Of a stretch of 39,456 bases of DNA, positions 16,579-25,052 are shown in pieces. A program made the position numbers and the translations under genes. The number at the start of each line of letters is the position of its first letter. Within the stretch, counting starts at the first letter, position 1. Below the pieces are notes generated by a model. That model did not search any database and was not told the origin of the DNA. It worked only from the letters and a program-made list of their open reading frames with translations. The DNA comes from a virus: the IMG/VR virus record IMGVR_UViG_3300027969_000202, positions 1-39,456 of that record; one strand, written 5' to 3'.

Positions 16579-18081
16579 ATGGCACTCGTTGATCCAAACA
16601 TTGCAATGGGCTATAGGGGTGTAGAGATCCCTAATCAGTTGGCTCAATATAGCCAACTTTCGGCTATTCAAAACGCGCAAAATCAAAACGCATTAGCGCA
16701 ATATCAATTAAGCGCGGCTCAGCGTGCAGATGAACAACAAACTAATTTGTATGCAGCCGCCAAACAACCTGATTTTAAATTAGATTTTCAAACCGCTATT
16801 CAATATGGTGCGCCAGGTATTGCGGCATTTAAAGCGCAACAAGAGTCATCTAAAACACAGGGCGAAATTAACGCTCAAGAAAGAAAAGCAGCGTTAGACC
16901 GTGCAGATGCTTTTTCAACTGCGTTAGCGCCGCTTGTCGCGTCTGTTCATGAAAAAAAACCAATTACACACCAAGATGTATTTGCACAAGCAAATCGTCT
17001 TGTTGCGCAAGGTTTGCTTAGAAAAGAAGACCTTGGTGCTATTCCAATGAACGCAGCTGAATTGCCAAAGTTTGTAATGAATATGGCAACGTCTACAGAA
17101 AACTCTCGCAAAGCATTGCAGGCTTATATGCCAGAAGCACTTGTTGCTGGTGGAAATATTGTCAACAAAAATCCTTTGGCCGCTGGCGGCATAGGAAATG
17201 TACTTGGCGATGTTTCATTGACAAAATTTGAAGCAGGTCGTTTGCCAATTTTGCAACAGCAAGCAAATATTGCAGGTGGTCAACTTAATTTGGCACAAGC
17301 CAAATTTGATTTTGAAAAAGCCAACCCCACAATGTCGATCCAAGAAGACCCAAGTGGTTTGTTGGCAGTCAATACAAGAACTGGCGTGGCCACTCCTATT
17401 GTTTACGGCCCCACCGGATTCCAAGCTGCACCCGCAGCCGCACCAGGCGCAAGCATGATGCGTCAGCCACCAGCGGCATTGCCTGGTCAACGCACTCCTG
17501 CCATTCCTGGCATGACCAGTGTGCTTGATCAGACTGCAGCGCCTGCTGCCATGACTATGCCTGCCGAGGTTGGTGGAAGAATGCCTGGTATGCCTGTAGG
17601 TGGCAAACCTAAAGAAGCACCGGCTAAATTTAATGACACAGATCTGCAATTGGCTGGTTTGGCTGGTTCTCTTAAAGAATTTAAAGATGAAGTCGGTAAA
17701 AATCTATTTACAGGTGCTAAATTTCTTCCATCTGGTTCAGACACAGCCAGAATGCAAGCTAAGTACACCGCACTGTTAATGGGTGTCAAAGATTTGTACA
17801 CACTTGGCGCATTGACTGGCCCTGATATGTCAATCATTGAGTCACAAATTACCAACCCTGCTTCATGGTCTGGGAAAATGACAACCAAACAAGGTTTTGA
17901 AGAACAAACTAAAGTAATTGAAGATATGTTAAAACGCAGTTCAACAAATCTTGAAAATACTTATGGTCGCACGCCTAAAGCTACAAAAAAAGCTCTTGAA
18001 TTGTTGCCAGGCGGTGCAAGCGGTGGCATATCAGGTGCAACCGCAAACGATCCATTGGGGCTTTTGAGAGGCAAACCATAA
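16579..18081 (+). CDS. Internal virion / ejection protein (gp20 position)
   Basis: A 500-aa protein rich in Gln and Ala, mostly helical, with a Pro/Ala/Met-rich low-complexity linker at about residues 280-350 and a helical C-terminal domain with DTARMQAKYTALLMGVKDLYTLGALTGPDMSIIE. Position and size match P22 gp20 (471 aa). Sequence alone would not identify it. It starts behind AAGGATT and ends overlapping the start of the third ejection protein, so the trio is translationally linked. Confidence 0.7.
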   Translation: MALVDPNIAMGYRGVEIPNQLAQYSQLSAIQNAQNQNALAQYQLSAAQRADEQQTNLYAAAKQPDFKLDFQTAIQYGAPGIAAFKAQQESSKTQGEINAQERKAALDRADAFSTALAPLVASVHEKKPITHQDVFAQANRLVAQGLLRKEDLGAIPMNAAELPKFVMNMATSTENSRKALQAYMPEALVAGGNIVNKNPLAAGGIGNVLGDVSLTKFEAGRLPILQQQANIAGGQLNLAQAKFDFEKANPTMSIQEDPSGLLAVNTRTGVATPIVYGPTGFQAAPAAAPGASMMRQPPAALPGQRTPAIPGMTSVLDQTAAPAAMTMPAEVGGRMPGMPVGGKPKEAPAKFNDTDLQLAGLAGSLKEFKDEVGKNLFTGAKFLPSGSDTARMQAKYTALLMGVKDLYTLGALTGPDMSIIESQITNPASWSGKMTTKQGFEEQTKVIEDMLKRSSTNLENTYGRTPKATKKALELLPGGASGGISGATANDPLGLLRGKP

Positions 18082-20006
18082 TGGCCACACTTGCAGAATT
18101 CCGCGCACAGTATCCTCAATATGATGATGTGCCAGATGTAAAACTGGCTGATTCTTTGCATGAAAAATTTTATGCAAAGATGCCAAAAATGGAATTTTAC
18201 AAGACCATTGGTTTGGGTTCGGCTGCGGCAATCCCTGGTGCTGAAGGCGTGGTAACTGGCAAGGCTGCACCTGAAGTTTCTATGCGTGACCGCATCATGG
18301 GCGTGATTGAAACGCCTTTGGCGCTTGGCGCTACCTTGGCCGGCGGTGCAATTGCTCCAATTGCTGGTGTTGTTGGAACTTTGGCTAGTGGCAAATATGG
18401 CACTCAGGAAGGCATTCGCGCTGGCGAACAGGCGGCTAAGTCTGTCATGTATCAACCGCGCACACAGACTGCTAGAGAAGCCTTGGGCGCTGTTGGCGAG
18501 TTCTTGCAACCAATTACTGGTGCTTTGCCACCAACACTTGGTGCAGCTGGTACAACATTAAACGCTTTGGCTCCTGCAACCTTGATGCAAGCAGGCGCAC
18601 TTGCTCGCCCTGTTGTAAGCCAAGTAACCGCGCCAGTGCGCAATGCGTTGGCTAATGTAATGACACGCGAACAACAGGCAGCTATGCCAGGCATGGGTGC
18701 TGCCAATACCGCTGAAGATTTGATGCGTCAGCAACGGTTGGAGCAATTTGGTATTCGTGCTACAGCTGGCGAACGTGAAAAGAATTTACAAAAACAACAG
18801 TTTGAGTCAGATGTTCAACGTGGCGCCTTGCCTGGCGTTTCTGAAGATGTTAAAGCTAAATTAGGCAGAGAATATGGTGCGTTTAAAGTTGGTCAAAAAG
18901 AAGATATTTTGAATCAATTTGAACGTATGACAAATGAAGTGGTTGGCCCAGAAGGGTTGGCTATTGATCGCAGTGCCCCTCGCGCACTTGGTACTTTGGT
19001 TGATAAAACATTGGTTAATATTTACACCAAAAAGTTTGATGATTACAAAGCAAAATATGCCAAAGCAGACAGTTCTGGTGAAACTTTAGAACAAGTTCCA
19101 TATCAAAGTTTGCTTGATTACATTAACACTAAAACGCCAACACGCCGTAAAACACTAGACCCAATTTTGGATGATGTGGCTGAATCTTTGGCTATGAATG
19201 ATCCCCAAAAAACTGGGACTATTTCAATTCGCAGTTTAGAAGACATTTATCAACAAGTTGGTACAGCTAAAGATTCACCAAGCGCAAAACCATTAAAAGA
19301 TTTGATTACACAAATTGGTGATGGTGCTGGTGGCAAATTATATCAAGAGGCTCGTCAAGCTAGAGCGCAATTGGCAAAAGATTTTGAAGATGTTTATCGC
19401 GTTGACAAATTGCTTGGCACAAAAGCTGGATACAAAGATCGTCAAGTAGCGCTTGATGATGTTTATAAACATATTGTGATTGATGGCTCATTAGAAGAAA
19501 TGAAAACCGTCACTAATTTGCTTAAAAAAGGCGGCAAAGAAGGTCAACAGGCTTACAAAGAATTGACTGCCTTTACCTTACAACAAATGAAAGATTTGTT
19601 GCTTAAAAAAGGTAATGACACAGACGATATTCGTTTAAATAACTTTAATAATTTTGTTACTCAACTTGATCGAGAAGATAAACTTGCTTATATGTTTGGC
19701 AAGCCTGGCAGAGACAAACTTATTGATTTAAAACAAAGTATCAGCGATGTAATGGTTAAAGAGCCAGGCGCGGTTAATTACCCCAACACGGCTGGCGCTG
19801 TCTTGCGTGGCCTTGAAGCCTTGCAAAACTTGCCGGTTAAGATACCTGGCACTCAAACGGCTGCCGAGTTTGCGCGTGGATTGCAATACAAAAAACAACT
19901 TAAAGAATCTTTGAAGCAACCCAACCAGTTGGCGCCAAAACAGACAAACCAAAACGCTTTGACTAATAAGCCAGTTAAGATTGACTTAACCGGCATGGCC
20001 GAATGA
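18081..20006 (+). CDS. Internal virion / ejection protein (gp16 position)
   Basis: A 641-aa protein matching P22 gp16 (609 aa) in size and position. The N-terminus FRAQYPQYDDVPDVKLADSLHEKFY is a module common at the start of large phage internal virion proteins. Two hydrophobic Gly/Ala-rich segments (about residues 78-115 and 140-180) could enter membranes. The rest is a charged helical region. I see no lytic transglycosylase motif. It is probably ejected with the DNA. Its stop overlaps the first gene of the lysis cassette. Confidence 0.7.
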   Translation: MATLAEFRAQYPQYDDVPDVKLADSLHEKFYAKMPKMEFYKTIGLGSAAAIPGAEGVVTGKAAPEVSMRDRIMGVIETPLALGATLAGGAIAPIAGVVGTLASGKYGTQEGIRAGEQAAKSVMYQPRTQTAREALGAVGEFLQPITGALPPTLGAAGTTLNALAPATLMQAGALARPVVSQVTAPVRNALANVMTREQQAAMPGMGAANTAEDLMRQQRLEQFGIRATAGEREKNLQKQQFESDVQRGALPGVSEDVKAKLGREYGAFKVGQKEDILNQFERMTNEVVGPEGLAIDRSAPRALGTLVDKTLVNIYTKKFDDYKAKYAKADSSGETLEQVPYQSLLDYINTKTPTRRKTLDPILDDVAESLAMNDPQKTGTISIRSLEDIYQQVGTAKDSPSAKPLKDLITQIGDGAGGKLYQEARQARAQLAKDFEDVYRVDKLLGTKAGYKDRQVALDDVYKHIVIDGSLEEMKTVTNLLKKGGKEGQQAYKELTAFTLQQMKDLLLKKGNDTDDIRLNNFNNFVTQLDREDKLAYMFGKPGRDKLIDLKQSISDVMVKEPGAVNYPNTAGAVLRGLEALQNLPVKIPGTQTAAEFARGLQYKKQLKESLKQPNQLAPKQTNQNALTNKPVKIDLTGMAE

Positions 20007-20227
20007 TGGACACCCAAGTTCTTTTCAACATTGCGGTCAGTCTGGCGGGGTTCTTAGGTGGATGGATCTTAAACAACATCTACCGTTCCCTTGAGCGCCT
20101 AGACACCGACGTTCGGGCGATGCCTTTGAATTACGTTGGCCGCGATGACTACCGAGCCGACATGCGCGACGTTAAAGACATGCTCGGCAAAATATTCGAT
20201 AAACTCGATAGTAAGGTTGACAAATGA
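20003..20227 (+). CDS. Small membrane-anchored protein of the lysis cassette
   Basis: A 74-aa protein with one N-terminal transmembrane segment (about residues 7-26, NIAVSLAGFLGGWILNNIY) and a charged, helical tail (YRADMRDVKDMLGKIFDKLDSK). This is a common phage protein in lysis regions. It could be an accessory holin, antiholin or inner-membrane spanin-like subunit. It overlaps the ejection gene upstream and touches the secreted protein downstream. Confidence 0.6.
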   Translation: MMDTQVLFNIAVSLAGFLGGWILNNIYRSLERLDTDVRAMPLNYVGRDDYRADMRDVKDMLGKIFDKLDSKVDK

Positions 20228-20512
20228 ATGCGTCCGCTATTTTTTCTACTGCTGTTGCTACTGTCCGGGGCTACGGCCAAAGAGTCTTGCATCGTTTCCG
20301 ACTTCTATGGTCTAAGCTGGCTCGGAAACCCGAGTGAGCGCCACCAGCGACTGTCTGAGTGGCTGACTATCAATGGCAGCAGTTGCTCGTCTGAGCAGTT
20401 AGCGGGGATATGGAATAGCCTGGCTATGTGGGCTGGCGTTGCGGATAGTTCGGAACTAAGGAGCAAAGTTCTGTATTATTACGCCAAAGCAGTTGAGAGG
20501 GAACGCAAGTGA
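20228..20512 (+). CDS. Secreted (signal peptide) small protein of the lysis cassette
   Basis: A 94-aa protein with a clear Sec signal: RPLFFLLLLLLSG then a likely cleavage after ATA. The Cys of KESC is too far from the hydrophobic core for a lipobox, so this is probably a type I signal, not a lipoprotein. The mature part has two cysteines (about residues 21 and 53) that could form a disulphide, and Trp-rich helices (RLSEWLTINGSSC, WNSLAMWAG). It may act in the periplasm during lysis. I do not recognise a family. Confidence 0.6.
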   Translation: MRPLFFLLLLLLSGATAKESCIVSDFYGLSWLGNPSERHQRLSEWLTINGSSCSSEQLAGIWNSLAMWAGVADSSELRSKVLYYYAKAVERERK

Positions 20513-20748
20513 AAGTCAGCTATGACAAATGGTATCCCGTAGTTCAACCAATGGCTATGGTGCAACAGGAAGCATTTATAAAGAAAGTGGAAAAGCAAAA
20601 CGCTGAACATGCTTTGCAAGTGCAGATTGACAATACCGTTAAGAAGTTTCACCAGTATGAGTATGAGATTTATGAGTTTAGGATGCGTCAGATAACGCTG
20701 AACATTCAAATTGCAAATTTTAAACGTGATATTGACCTACTTGTGTGA
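20509..20748 (+). CDS. Small charged helical protein, GTG start
   Basis: A 79-aa protein starting with GTG that overlaps the preceding TGA (GTGA). It is a helical, Gln/Lys/Glu-rich protein with heptad-like spacing (VEKQNAEHALQVQIDNTVKKF), likely a coiled coil and without a membrane segment. It lies between the secreted protein and a two-TM protein in the lysis region. Function unknown. Confidence 0.5.
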   Translation: MKVSYDKWYPVVQPMAMVQQEAFIKKVEKQNAEHALQVQIDNTVKKFHQYEYEIYEFRMRQITLNIQIANFKRDIDLLV

Positions 20749-20754
20749 GGACGT

Positions 20755-20985
20755 ATGGAAAACACCAAAGACAAACTGACGTTCTATGTGACCTTTATGG
20801 TCAGCATTACGCTTTGCGTTTCGGTACTGGCCATGGTTATCTCGTTCATGCTTGGTTTGTGGGCCAAGGAAGTGGACAACGCTGAGATCTTTAAAATGAT
20901 CAGCCCCGCCTTCTCAACCCTAATCGGCGGCATGATCGGTTTTCTATCAGGCATTAAACTCAACCAAACTGAGGATAAAAAATGA
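20755..20985 (+). CDS. Two-TM holin-like membrane protein
   Basis: A 76-aa protein with two hydrophobic segments (about residues 10-33, FYVTFMVSITLCVSVLAM and on, and 49-67, SPAFSTLIGGMIGFLSGIK), a short acidic loop between them and a charged C-tail. Length and topology fit a class II holin or antiholin. It overlaps the three-TM holin downstream by four bases, as in paired holin systems. Confidence 0.65.
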   Translation: MENTKDKLTFYVTFMVSITLCVSVLAMVISFMLGLWAKEVDNAEIFKMISPAFSTLIGGMIGFLSGIKLNQTEDKK

Positions 20986-21389
20986 TTGGATTAGATGCAC
21001 TTTTAAGCGTGGGCGGCAAGCTCATCGACAAGTTAATTCCTGATCCAGAAGCCAAAGCTCGGGCGCAGCTCGAATTGCAAAAGATGGCGCAAGATGGTGA
21101 ACTGGCCAAGATGGCCAACGAAACTAAGTTGTACGAAGTAGAGCAAGAAAACGTTACCAGACGCGCTGAAGCGGATATGGGGTCTGACTCTTGGCTGTCT
21201 AAAAATATACGCCCTATGACGCTTATATTCCTTCTGGCGGCCTATTCTGGCTTTGCTGTTGCATCGATTTTTGAATATGAGACACGCGGCGCTTACGTTG
21301 AGTTGCTTGGCCAATGGGGAATGCTTGTCATGTCATTCTATTTCGGTGGCCGCACCATGGAAAAGATTGCAGACAGGATTAAGAAATGA
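20982..21389 (+). CDS. Holin, three-TM (gene-transfer-release) type
   Basis: A 135-aa protein. Residues 1-65 are an amphipathic helical region (ALLSVGGKLIDKLIPDPEAKARAQLELQKM). Then comes SWLSKNIRPMTLIFLLAAYSG, the hallmark of the 3-TM holin family first named from gene transfer agents, followed by further hydrophobic helices and YFGGRTMEKIADRIKK at the end. It should make the inner-membrane lesion that frees the endolysin. It overlaps genes on both sides by four bases. Confidence 0.8.
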   Translation: MIGLDALLSVGGKLIDKLIPDPEAKARAQLELQKMAQDGELAKMANETKLYEVEQENVTRRAEADMGSDSWLSKNIRPMTLIFLLAAYSGFAVASIFEYETRGAYVELLGQWGMLVMSFYFGGRTMEKIADRIKK

Positions 21390-21814
21390 ACCTTACAGAA
21401 CACTTCACACTTGAAGAACTGACGCACACAGATCATCGTCAACTAGACAACACACCCAACGATGCAGAACTTGAAAACCTTAAACGCCTGGCTGAATTCC
21501 TTGAGCAAGTTAAAACTGTACTGGGTGGCAAGCCCATCATGGTCAATTCAGCTTTCAGATCAAAAGCTGTCAATGATGCTGTGGGTAGCAAAGACACTTC
21601 TCAGCATCGTGTTGGCTGCGCTGCTGACATTCGTGTACCCGCTATGACACCAGACCAAGTGGTGCGTGCCATCATTGCTTCTAGTCTTGGGTTTGATCAG
21701 GTGATCCGCGAGTTTGATCGGTGGACACACATCAGCATCCCCAACCAAGCTACTGGATCACCTCGCAAACAAGCCCTGATCATTGATAAGGCGGGGACTC
21801 GGGCATTTGTTTAG
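21386..21814 (+). CDS. Endolysin, peptidase M15 family
   Basis: A 142-aa protein with the zinc peptidase M15 signature: SxHxxGxAxD gives H74 and D81 (SQHRVGCAADI), and the third ligand is H115 in WTHIS. The upstream VNSAFRSKAVNDAVGS carries the conserved SxxRS. It cuts peptide crosslinks of peptidoglycan. There is no signal peptide, so release depends on the holin encoded just upstream. The last 35 bases overlap a convergent gene on the other strand. Confidence 0.9.
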   Translation: MNLTEHFTLEELTHTDHRQLDNTPNDAELENLKRLAEFLEQVKTVLGGKPIMVNSAFRSKAVNDAVGSKDTSQHRVGCAADIRVPAMTPDQVVRAIIASSLGFDQVIREFDRWTHISIPNQATGSPRKQALIIDKAGTRAFV

Positions 21815-21965
21815 ACAGGGTTCGGTAAGCCTCAATGGCCGTTTTAAGGTCACACTGTAGGTGCTGAATCATGTCATCTTGCTCACATAACTTGGTGTAA
21901 GCCTCACCGGCAAACTTAACCAAGTTGGCTTGGTTCCATGTAGAAAAGTCTGGTCTGTTGGTCAT
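21780..21965 (-). CDS. Small helical protein, last gene of leftward operon
   Basis: A 61-aa protein with DFSTWNQANLVKFAGEAYTKLCEQDDMIQHLQ, a coiled-coil-like helix seen in many small phage proteins. Its ATG overlaps the stop of the preceding gene (ATGA), so it is coupled to it. Its 3' end overlaps the endolysin 3' end by 35 bases, so the two operons converge here without a spacer or obvious terminator. Function unknown. Confidence 0.65.
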   Translation of the reverse strand: MTNRPDFSTWNQANLVKFAGEAYTKLCEQDDMIQHLQCDLKTAIEAYRTLSKQMPESPPYQ

Positions 21966-22591
21966 GCTCTCTCCTTGATGTCGTAAAACCAGTCATCGCC
22001 GGCAGACCACTTGCGTGTGCCGTCTACAGTCCACAATCTTTGCGCTGCTTGAAAGTCAGGAAACTTTGTCTCAGCCGATATTAGGCTTTGGTCATACCAC
22101 AGGCATCGGTTGTTGGGCTGGCAGGCAAACTGGCCATTGTCTAGCGCAATCCAGTTAAACGACTTGTGTTCCTCGGCCTGCTCGGTAAAGCCGGTGTCTA
22201 AGTCCATGCCCTCGGCACAAAAGTCCACCGTGAACAAATAGCGCCCAAAGTGCCATTCTTTGTCTTTGCCCAAGAACTTGACGCCCAGGTTACGCAGGCC
22301 GATTTTTTCAATAATCGTGAAGCGGTAGCCCATGCAGTCCCACAACTGAAGCGTATCAATCGGCAAATTGCCATGCTCCGCGTGCCAGACATAAGCATGG
22401 ATTGGCAGCTTGTCGTACAGGGCGCCATAAGCTGGCAGTAGGCTTTCAATGCGGAATACTTGGCCACGCAAGGCTTTGAGGCTAACCCAGATCGCAGGCT
22501 CTAGTTCGTTGTGCCCTTTGTGGTCGTTATACAAAAACTCGCGTTTTATAAAACATTTTAGGGGCGGCAATGATGCCACGATATAACTCAT
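21962..22591 (-). CDS. Conserved phage protein of about 210 aa, unknown
   Basis: A 209-aa soluble protein behind AAGGAA. It starts MSYIVASLPPLKCFIKREFLYN and has conserved-looking blocks EPAIWVSLKALRGQVFRIESLLPAYGALYDKLPIHAYVW, LQLWDCMGYRFTIIEK and ALDNGQFACQPNNRCLWYD. I recall proteins with these blocks in various T4-like and environmental phages, where they have no assigned role. It is rich in Trp and Phe, probably globular alpha/beta. It sits at the distal end of the early operon. Confidence 0.7.
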   Translation of the reverse strand: MSYIVASLPPLKCFIKREFLYNDHKGHNELEPAIWVSLKALRGQVFRIESLLPAYGALYDKLPIHAYVWHAEHGNLPIDTLQLWDCMGYRFTIIEKIGLRNLGVKFLGKDKEWHFGRYLFTVDFCAEGMDLDTGFTEQAEEHKSFNWIALDNGQFACQPNNRCLWYDQSLISAETKFPDFQAAQRLWTVDGTRKWSAGDDWFYDIKERA

Positions 22592-22603
22592 GTGCGTGTT
22601 TCC

Positions 22604-22795
22604 TTAATCATTGATTTCTTTCTTTGAGGGTGCGTCCATTTCACGGCGGTAATACTTAGCCGGCATCTTGGCGTTCTTGTCTAGCTGTTTGCGCAGCCAG
22701 TCAATGCCGCCTAGTTCTTGAAAGATCATCATGTGACGATCCGTGAGCCTGATCTGGCGTCCTTTAAGGGGTTCCGATGGTTTTGGGCGTGGCAT
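22604..22795 (-). CDS. Small basic protein, possible DNA-binding
   Basis: I chose the ATG at 22795 because AAGAAAA precedes it; longer in-frame starts lie inside the glutaredoxin gene. The 63-aa protein begins MPRPKPSEPLKGRQIRLTDRH and continues MMIFQELGGIDWLRKQLD. The basic N-terminus followed by two short helices suggests a nucleic acid binding protein, as in ribbon- or helix-type phage regulators. It overlaps the preceding gene by 32 bases. Function unproven. Confidence 0.6.
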   Translation of the reverse strand: MPRPKPSEPLKGRQIRLTDRHMMIFQELGGIDWLRKQLDKNAKMPAKYYRREMDAPSKKEIND

Positions 22796-23240
22796 TTTTT
22801 TTCTTCGTAAGTGCTTCATGCAAGCCGGCCAAACCACCAACGTGCTGACCATCAACAAAAATCTGCGGCGTCTGGCGTGCGTTTTCTGGCAGATCATTAA
22901 GTAATGCAGGGTTTGACTCAATGTCAATCTCAACATACCTAATGTTTTCAGCCCTCAAAATCATCTTGGCCGTATTGCAATTAGGGCATTTGCGTTTGGT
23001 GTAGATCAATATTTCCATGGGTGTATTTGCTCCTCTAGCGCGAATTTTGTTTGCAATGATCGTTCCATAATTGCTGAGTTTGTTTTCTTCATCCCACTTG
23101 TCAGCAATACGGGCGCATTCCTCACGTTCTATGTTGATTGCCGCTTTGATAGCATCAATCTCCCAGTGGTAAGGTTGCCCCTTTATTCTGTTTTCATGCT
23201 CAATGCGTGCAAACTCGTCATCTTCTTCTGTGCGTATCAT
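22764..23240 (-). CDS. Small phage helical domain fused to glutaredoxin
   Basis: A 158-aa protein behind AGGAG (start at 23240). Residues 1-72 are a helical domain (IEREECARIADKWDEEN, IIANKIRARG) that usually stands alone as a small phage protein. Residues 75-158 are a glutaredoxin: strand MEILIYTKR, redox centre CPNC at 85-88, TPQIFVDGQHVGG with the cis-Pro. It should reduce disulphides, for instance ribonucleotide reductase, but no phage reductase is in the window. An internal ATG at 23018 has GAGGAG about 11 bases upstream, so a free glutaredoxin might also be made. Confidence 0.8.
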   Translation of the reverse strand: MIRTEEDDEFARIEHENRIKGQPYHWEIDAIKAAINIEREECARIADKWDEENKLSNYGTIIANKIRARGANTPMEILIYTKRKCPNCNTAKMILRAENIRYVEIDIESNPALLNDLPENARQTPQIFVDGQHVGGLAGLHEALTKKKNATPKTIGTP

Positions 23241-23248
23241 GTTGTCTC

Positions 23249-23449
23249 CTAAAAAGGTATTTGATCCCATTCCCAATGTTCGCATTCAACCGTGCCGTGT
23301 ACCCACTCCATCGGTGGCTTGGCTTCAAATTGTTTGCAAATGCCTGTGCTGAAGTTGTTGCAATGTAGGCAATTCACTTCGATGTTGCTGATCTGTTTGA
23401 CTTGGCCGTCCAGATGCCTCTTGATTGCGTTCAGTTCTATCAAATTCAT
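23249..23449 (-). CDS. Small cysteine-rich (zinc-binding type) protein
   Basis: A 66-aa protein with C-x-x-C (CLHC), then C and C in GICKQF and VECEHW, a likely four-ligand zinc site, and a conserved-looking end W-WDQIPF. Such 60-70 aa proteins are common in early regions of phages. It overlaps the 3' end of the helicase gene by 125 bases in another frame, an unusually long overlap. Role unknown; protein or nucleic acid binding is likely. Confidence 0.65.
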   Translation of the reverse strand: MNLIELNAIKRHLDGQVKQISNIEVNCLHCNNFSTGICKQFEAKPPMEWVHGTVECEHWEWDQIPF

Positions 23450-25052
23450 AATCTTTTACCTCTGTGTATTGTTTGTTTTTACGGGTTGCAATTCTGACTG
23501 GCTCATTGATCTTGTGTGACTCTAAGTAGTAAAGCGCCATTTGAGTACCAGCCGGCATAAACGTCTTGTCGCGCTTTAGCCACCAGTCCTGTGCCTTTTG
23601 CTTGGGGTAGCCAACATGGTTAAAGCACACCCACTCGCTGGCCACGCGCAGCAGGCCGCTGTAGTAGTCAACCCTCATGCTGTCAGGCTTGCCTTCTTTG
23701 CGGTGCATGGCGTAACCTACCCGAGTAACGTCATGCCAAACCAGTTCGACTGCCGCGGCTTGGCTTGATAGCAGCGCAGCATAGGAAACTTTGGCATCCA
23801 TTGGCTTGGCTTCTTCTTCCCTGATCGTGCCACCGCAATGCACACACACAAGCGCAGCTGGTGCGTTGCGCTCACCGCAGTCTGGGCAGATGCTGTAGGG
23901 CGCTTCTTGTGTGCCTGACTTCTTTTTAGCCCTGCCTTGGATGGTGTCCACCGGCCCCAAGCGCTCCACCGTGTCGGTAAAGTCAAGCACTAAGCAATCG
24001 GTCTTGCCGTCTGCAATGCGAGTGCCTCGGCCCATGCCTTGCACATAAAGCACCGGCGATTTGGTGGGCCTGCACCAAACAATGCAGTCCACATCCGGCA
24101 CGTCAAAGCCAACTGACAGCGCCAGCACGGTAACCAAACAGTGAATTTGGTGGCTCTTGAACTGGCGAATCAGGTCTTCGCGCTCTTGCTTTGGTGTCTC
24201 ACCGCACACAACAGCGCTCACAATGCCCAATGCGTTTAGCTTCTCAGACAGGCTTTCAGCGTTATCGACACTCGGTGTAAAGGCAATCCATTTCTTGCGC
24301 TCTGAGGCAATCCTAGTGGCTTCTGCGGCCACTTTGGCAAGGTATTTTTCAACCTCGCGGGATAGTTCGCCAACTTTGTAGTCGCCATTGGAAATGCCAA
24401 CATGGCTGGCATCGATGCGGGTGCTGATTTTCTCTGTTGGTGGAACCAGTGGTGCAATGAACTTCTGCGCAAGCAGCTCACCCATGGACACTCGGCTTGC
24501 GATGCCGGTGAACAAGGGATCGTCACCGTCAGTCAGCCAGACCTGATTGCCCCTAAATGGCGTAGCCGTCATGCCGACTGTCCTGAACTCGCACAACTCA
24601 CCCAGCTTGGACAAGAAGTTGCGGTACATGCCTGCATCCCCTGCCTTCTGGCTCACTAGGTGAGCCTCATCAATCACCACGGCCTTGATGTTGCCAAGCA
24701 AGTGCGCGGCCTTGTGGATGCTGCCAATGGTGGCCACAATCACATCGGCGTTGTACTTCTTTGTGCCCAGGCTCGCGCTGACAAAGCCCACGCTGATAGT
24801 GTGCGGCAGCAAGGCTCTGAGTTTGGCCGCATTCTGCTCGGCCAGTTCTTTGGAAGGAACCAGCACCACAGTGCGCGGGTGAAACTCTGGCCACTGATCC
24901 CACATCTGGCGCACAATCTCAGCGCAGATCACCGACTTGCCAGCAGCGGTAGGCAACACCAAAAGAGGGATGTCGGCATCCCCCTGGTGCTTTGTCCACC
25001 AGCCAAACAAGTCGCTGACAGCGCGTGATTGGTACTCACGCAGGATCATCAT
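23325..25052 (-). CDS. Superfamily 2 DEAD/DEAH helicase
   Basis: A 575-aa protein. Start at 25052 or the adjacent ATG at 25049; GGAG lies four or seven bases upstream. Motif I is PTAAGKS (residues 34-40), motif II DEAH in VVIDEAHLV, motif III MTATP, and motif VI QGMGRGTRIADGKTDCLVLDF. A four-cysteine zinc ribbon (CPDC and CVHC) follows the helicase core at about residue 400, and a C-terminal domain of unknown role has W/Y-rich segments. It likely remodels branched or replicating DNA, as UvsW-type phage helicases do, beside the recombination genes. Confidence 0.85.
   Translation of the reverse strand: MMILREYQSRAVSDLFGWWTKHQGDADIPLLVLPTAAGKSVICAEIVRQMWDQWPEFHPRTVVLVPSKELAEQNAAKLRALLPHTISVGFVSASLGTKKYNADVIVATIGSIHKAAHLLGNIKAVVIDEAHLVSQKAGDAGMYRNFLSKLGELCEFRTVGMTATPFRGNQVWLTDGDDPLFTGIASRVSMGELLAQKFIAPLVPPTEKISTRIDASHVGISNGDYKVGELSREVEKYLAKVAAEATRIASERKKWIAFTPSVDNAESLSEKLNALGIVSAVVCGETPKQEREDLIRQFKSHQIHCLVTVLALSVGFDVPDVDCIVWCRPTKSPVLYVQGMGRGTRIADGKTDCLVLDFTDTVERLGPVDTIQGRAKKKSGTQEAPYSICPDCGERNAPAALVCVHCGGTIREEEAKPMDAKVSYAALLSSQAAAVELVWHDVTRVGYAMHRKEGKPDSMRVDYYSGLLRVASEWVCFNHVGYPKQKAQDWWLKRDKTFMPAGTQMALYYLESHKINEPVRIATRKNKQYTEVKDYEFDRTERNQEASGRPSQTDQQHRSELPTLQQLQHRHLQTI

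Noticed and set aside
17215-17649. 144-aa Cys/His/Arg-rich open frame on the - strand
   Set aside because: Antisense to the ejection protein; residue bias is a by-product of Ala/Gln/Pro codons on the other strand.
24660-25028. 122-aa open frame on the + strand
   Set aside because: Antisense shadow of the SF2 helicase.
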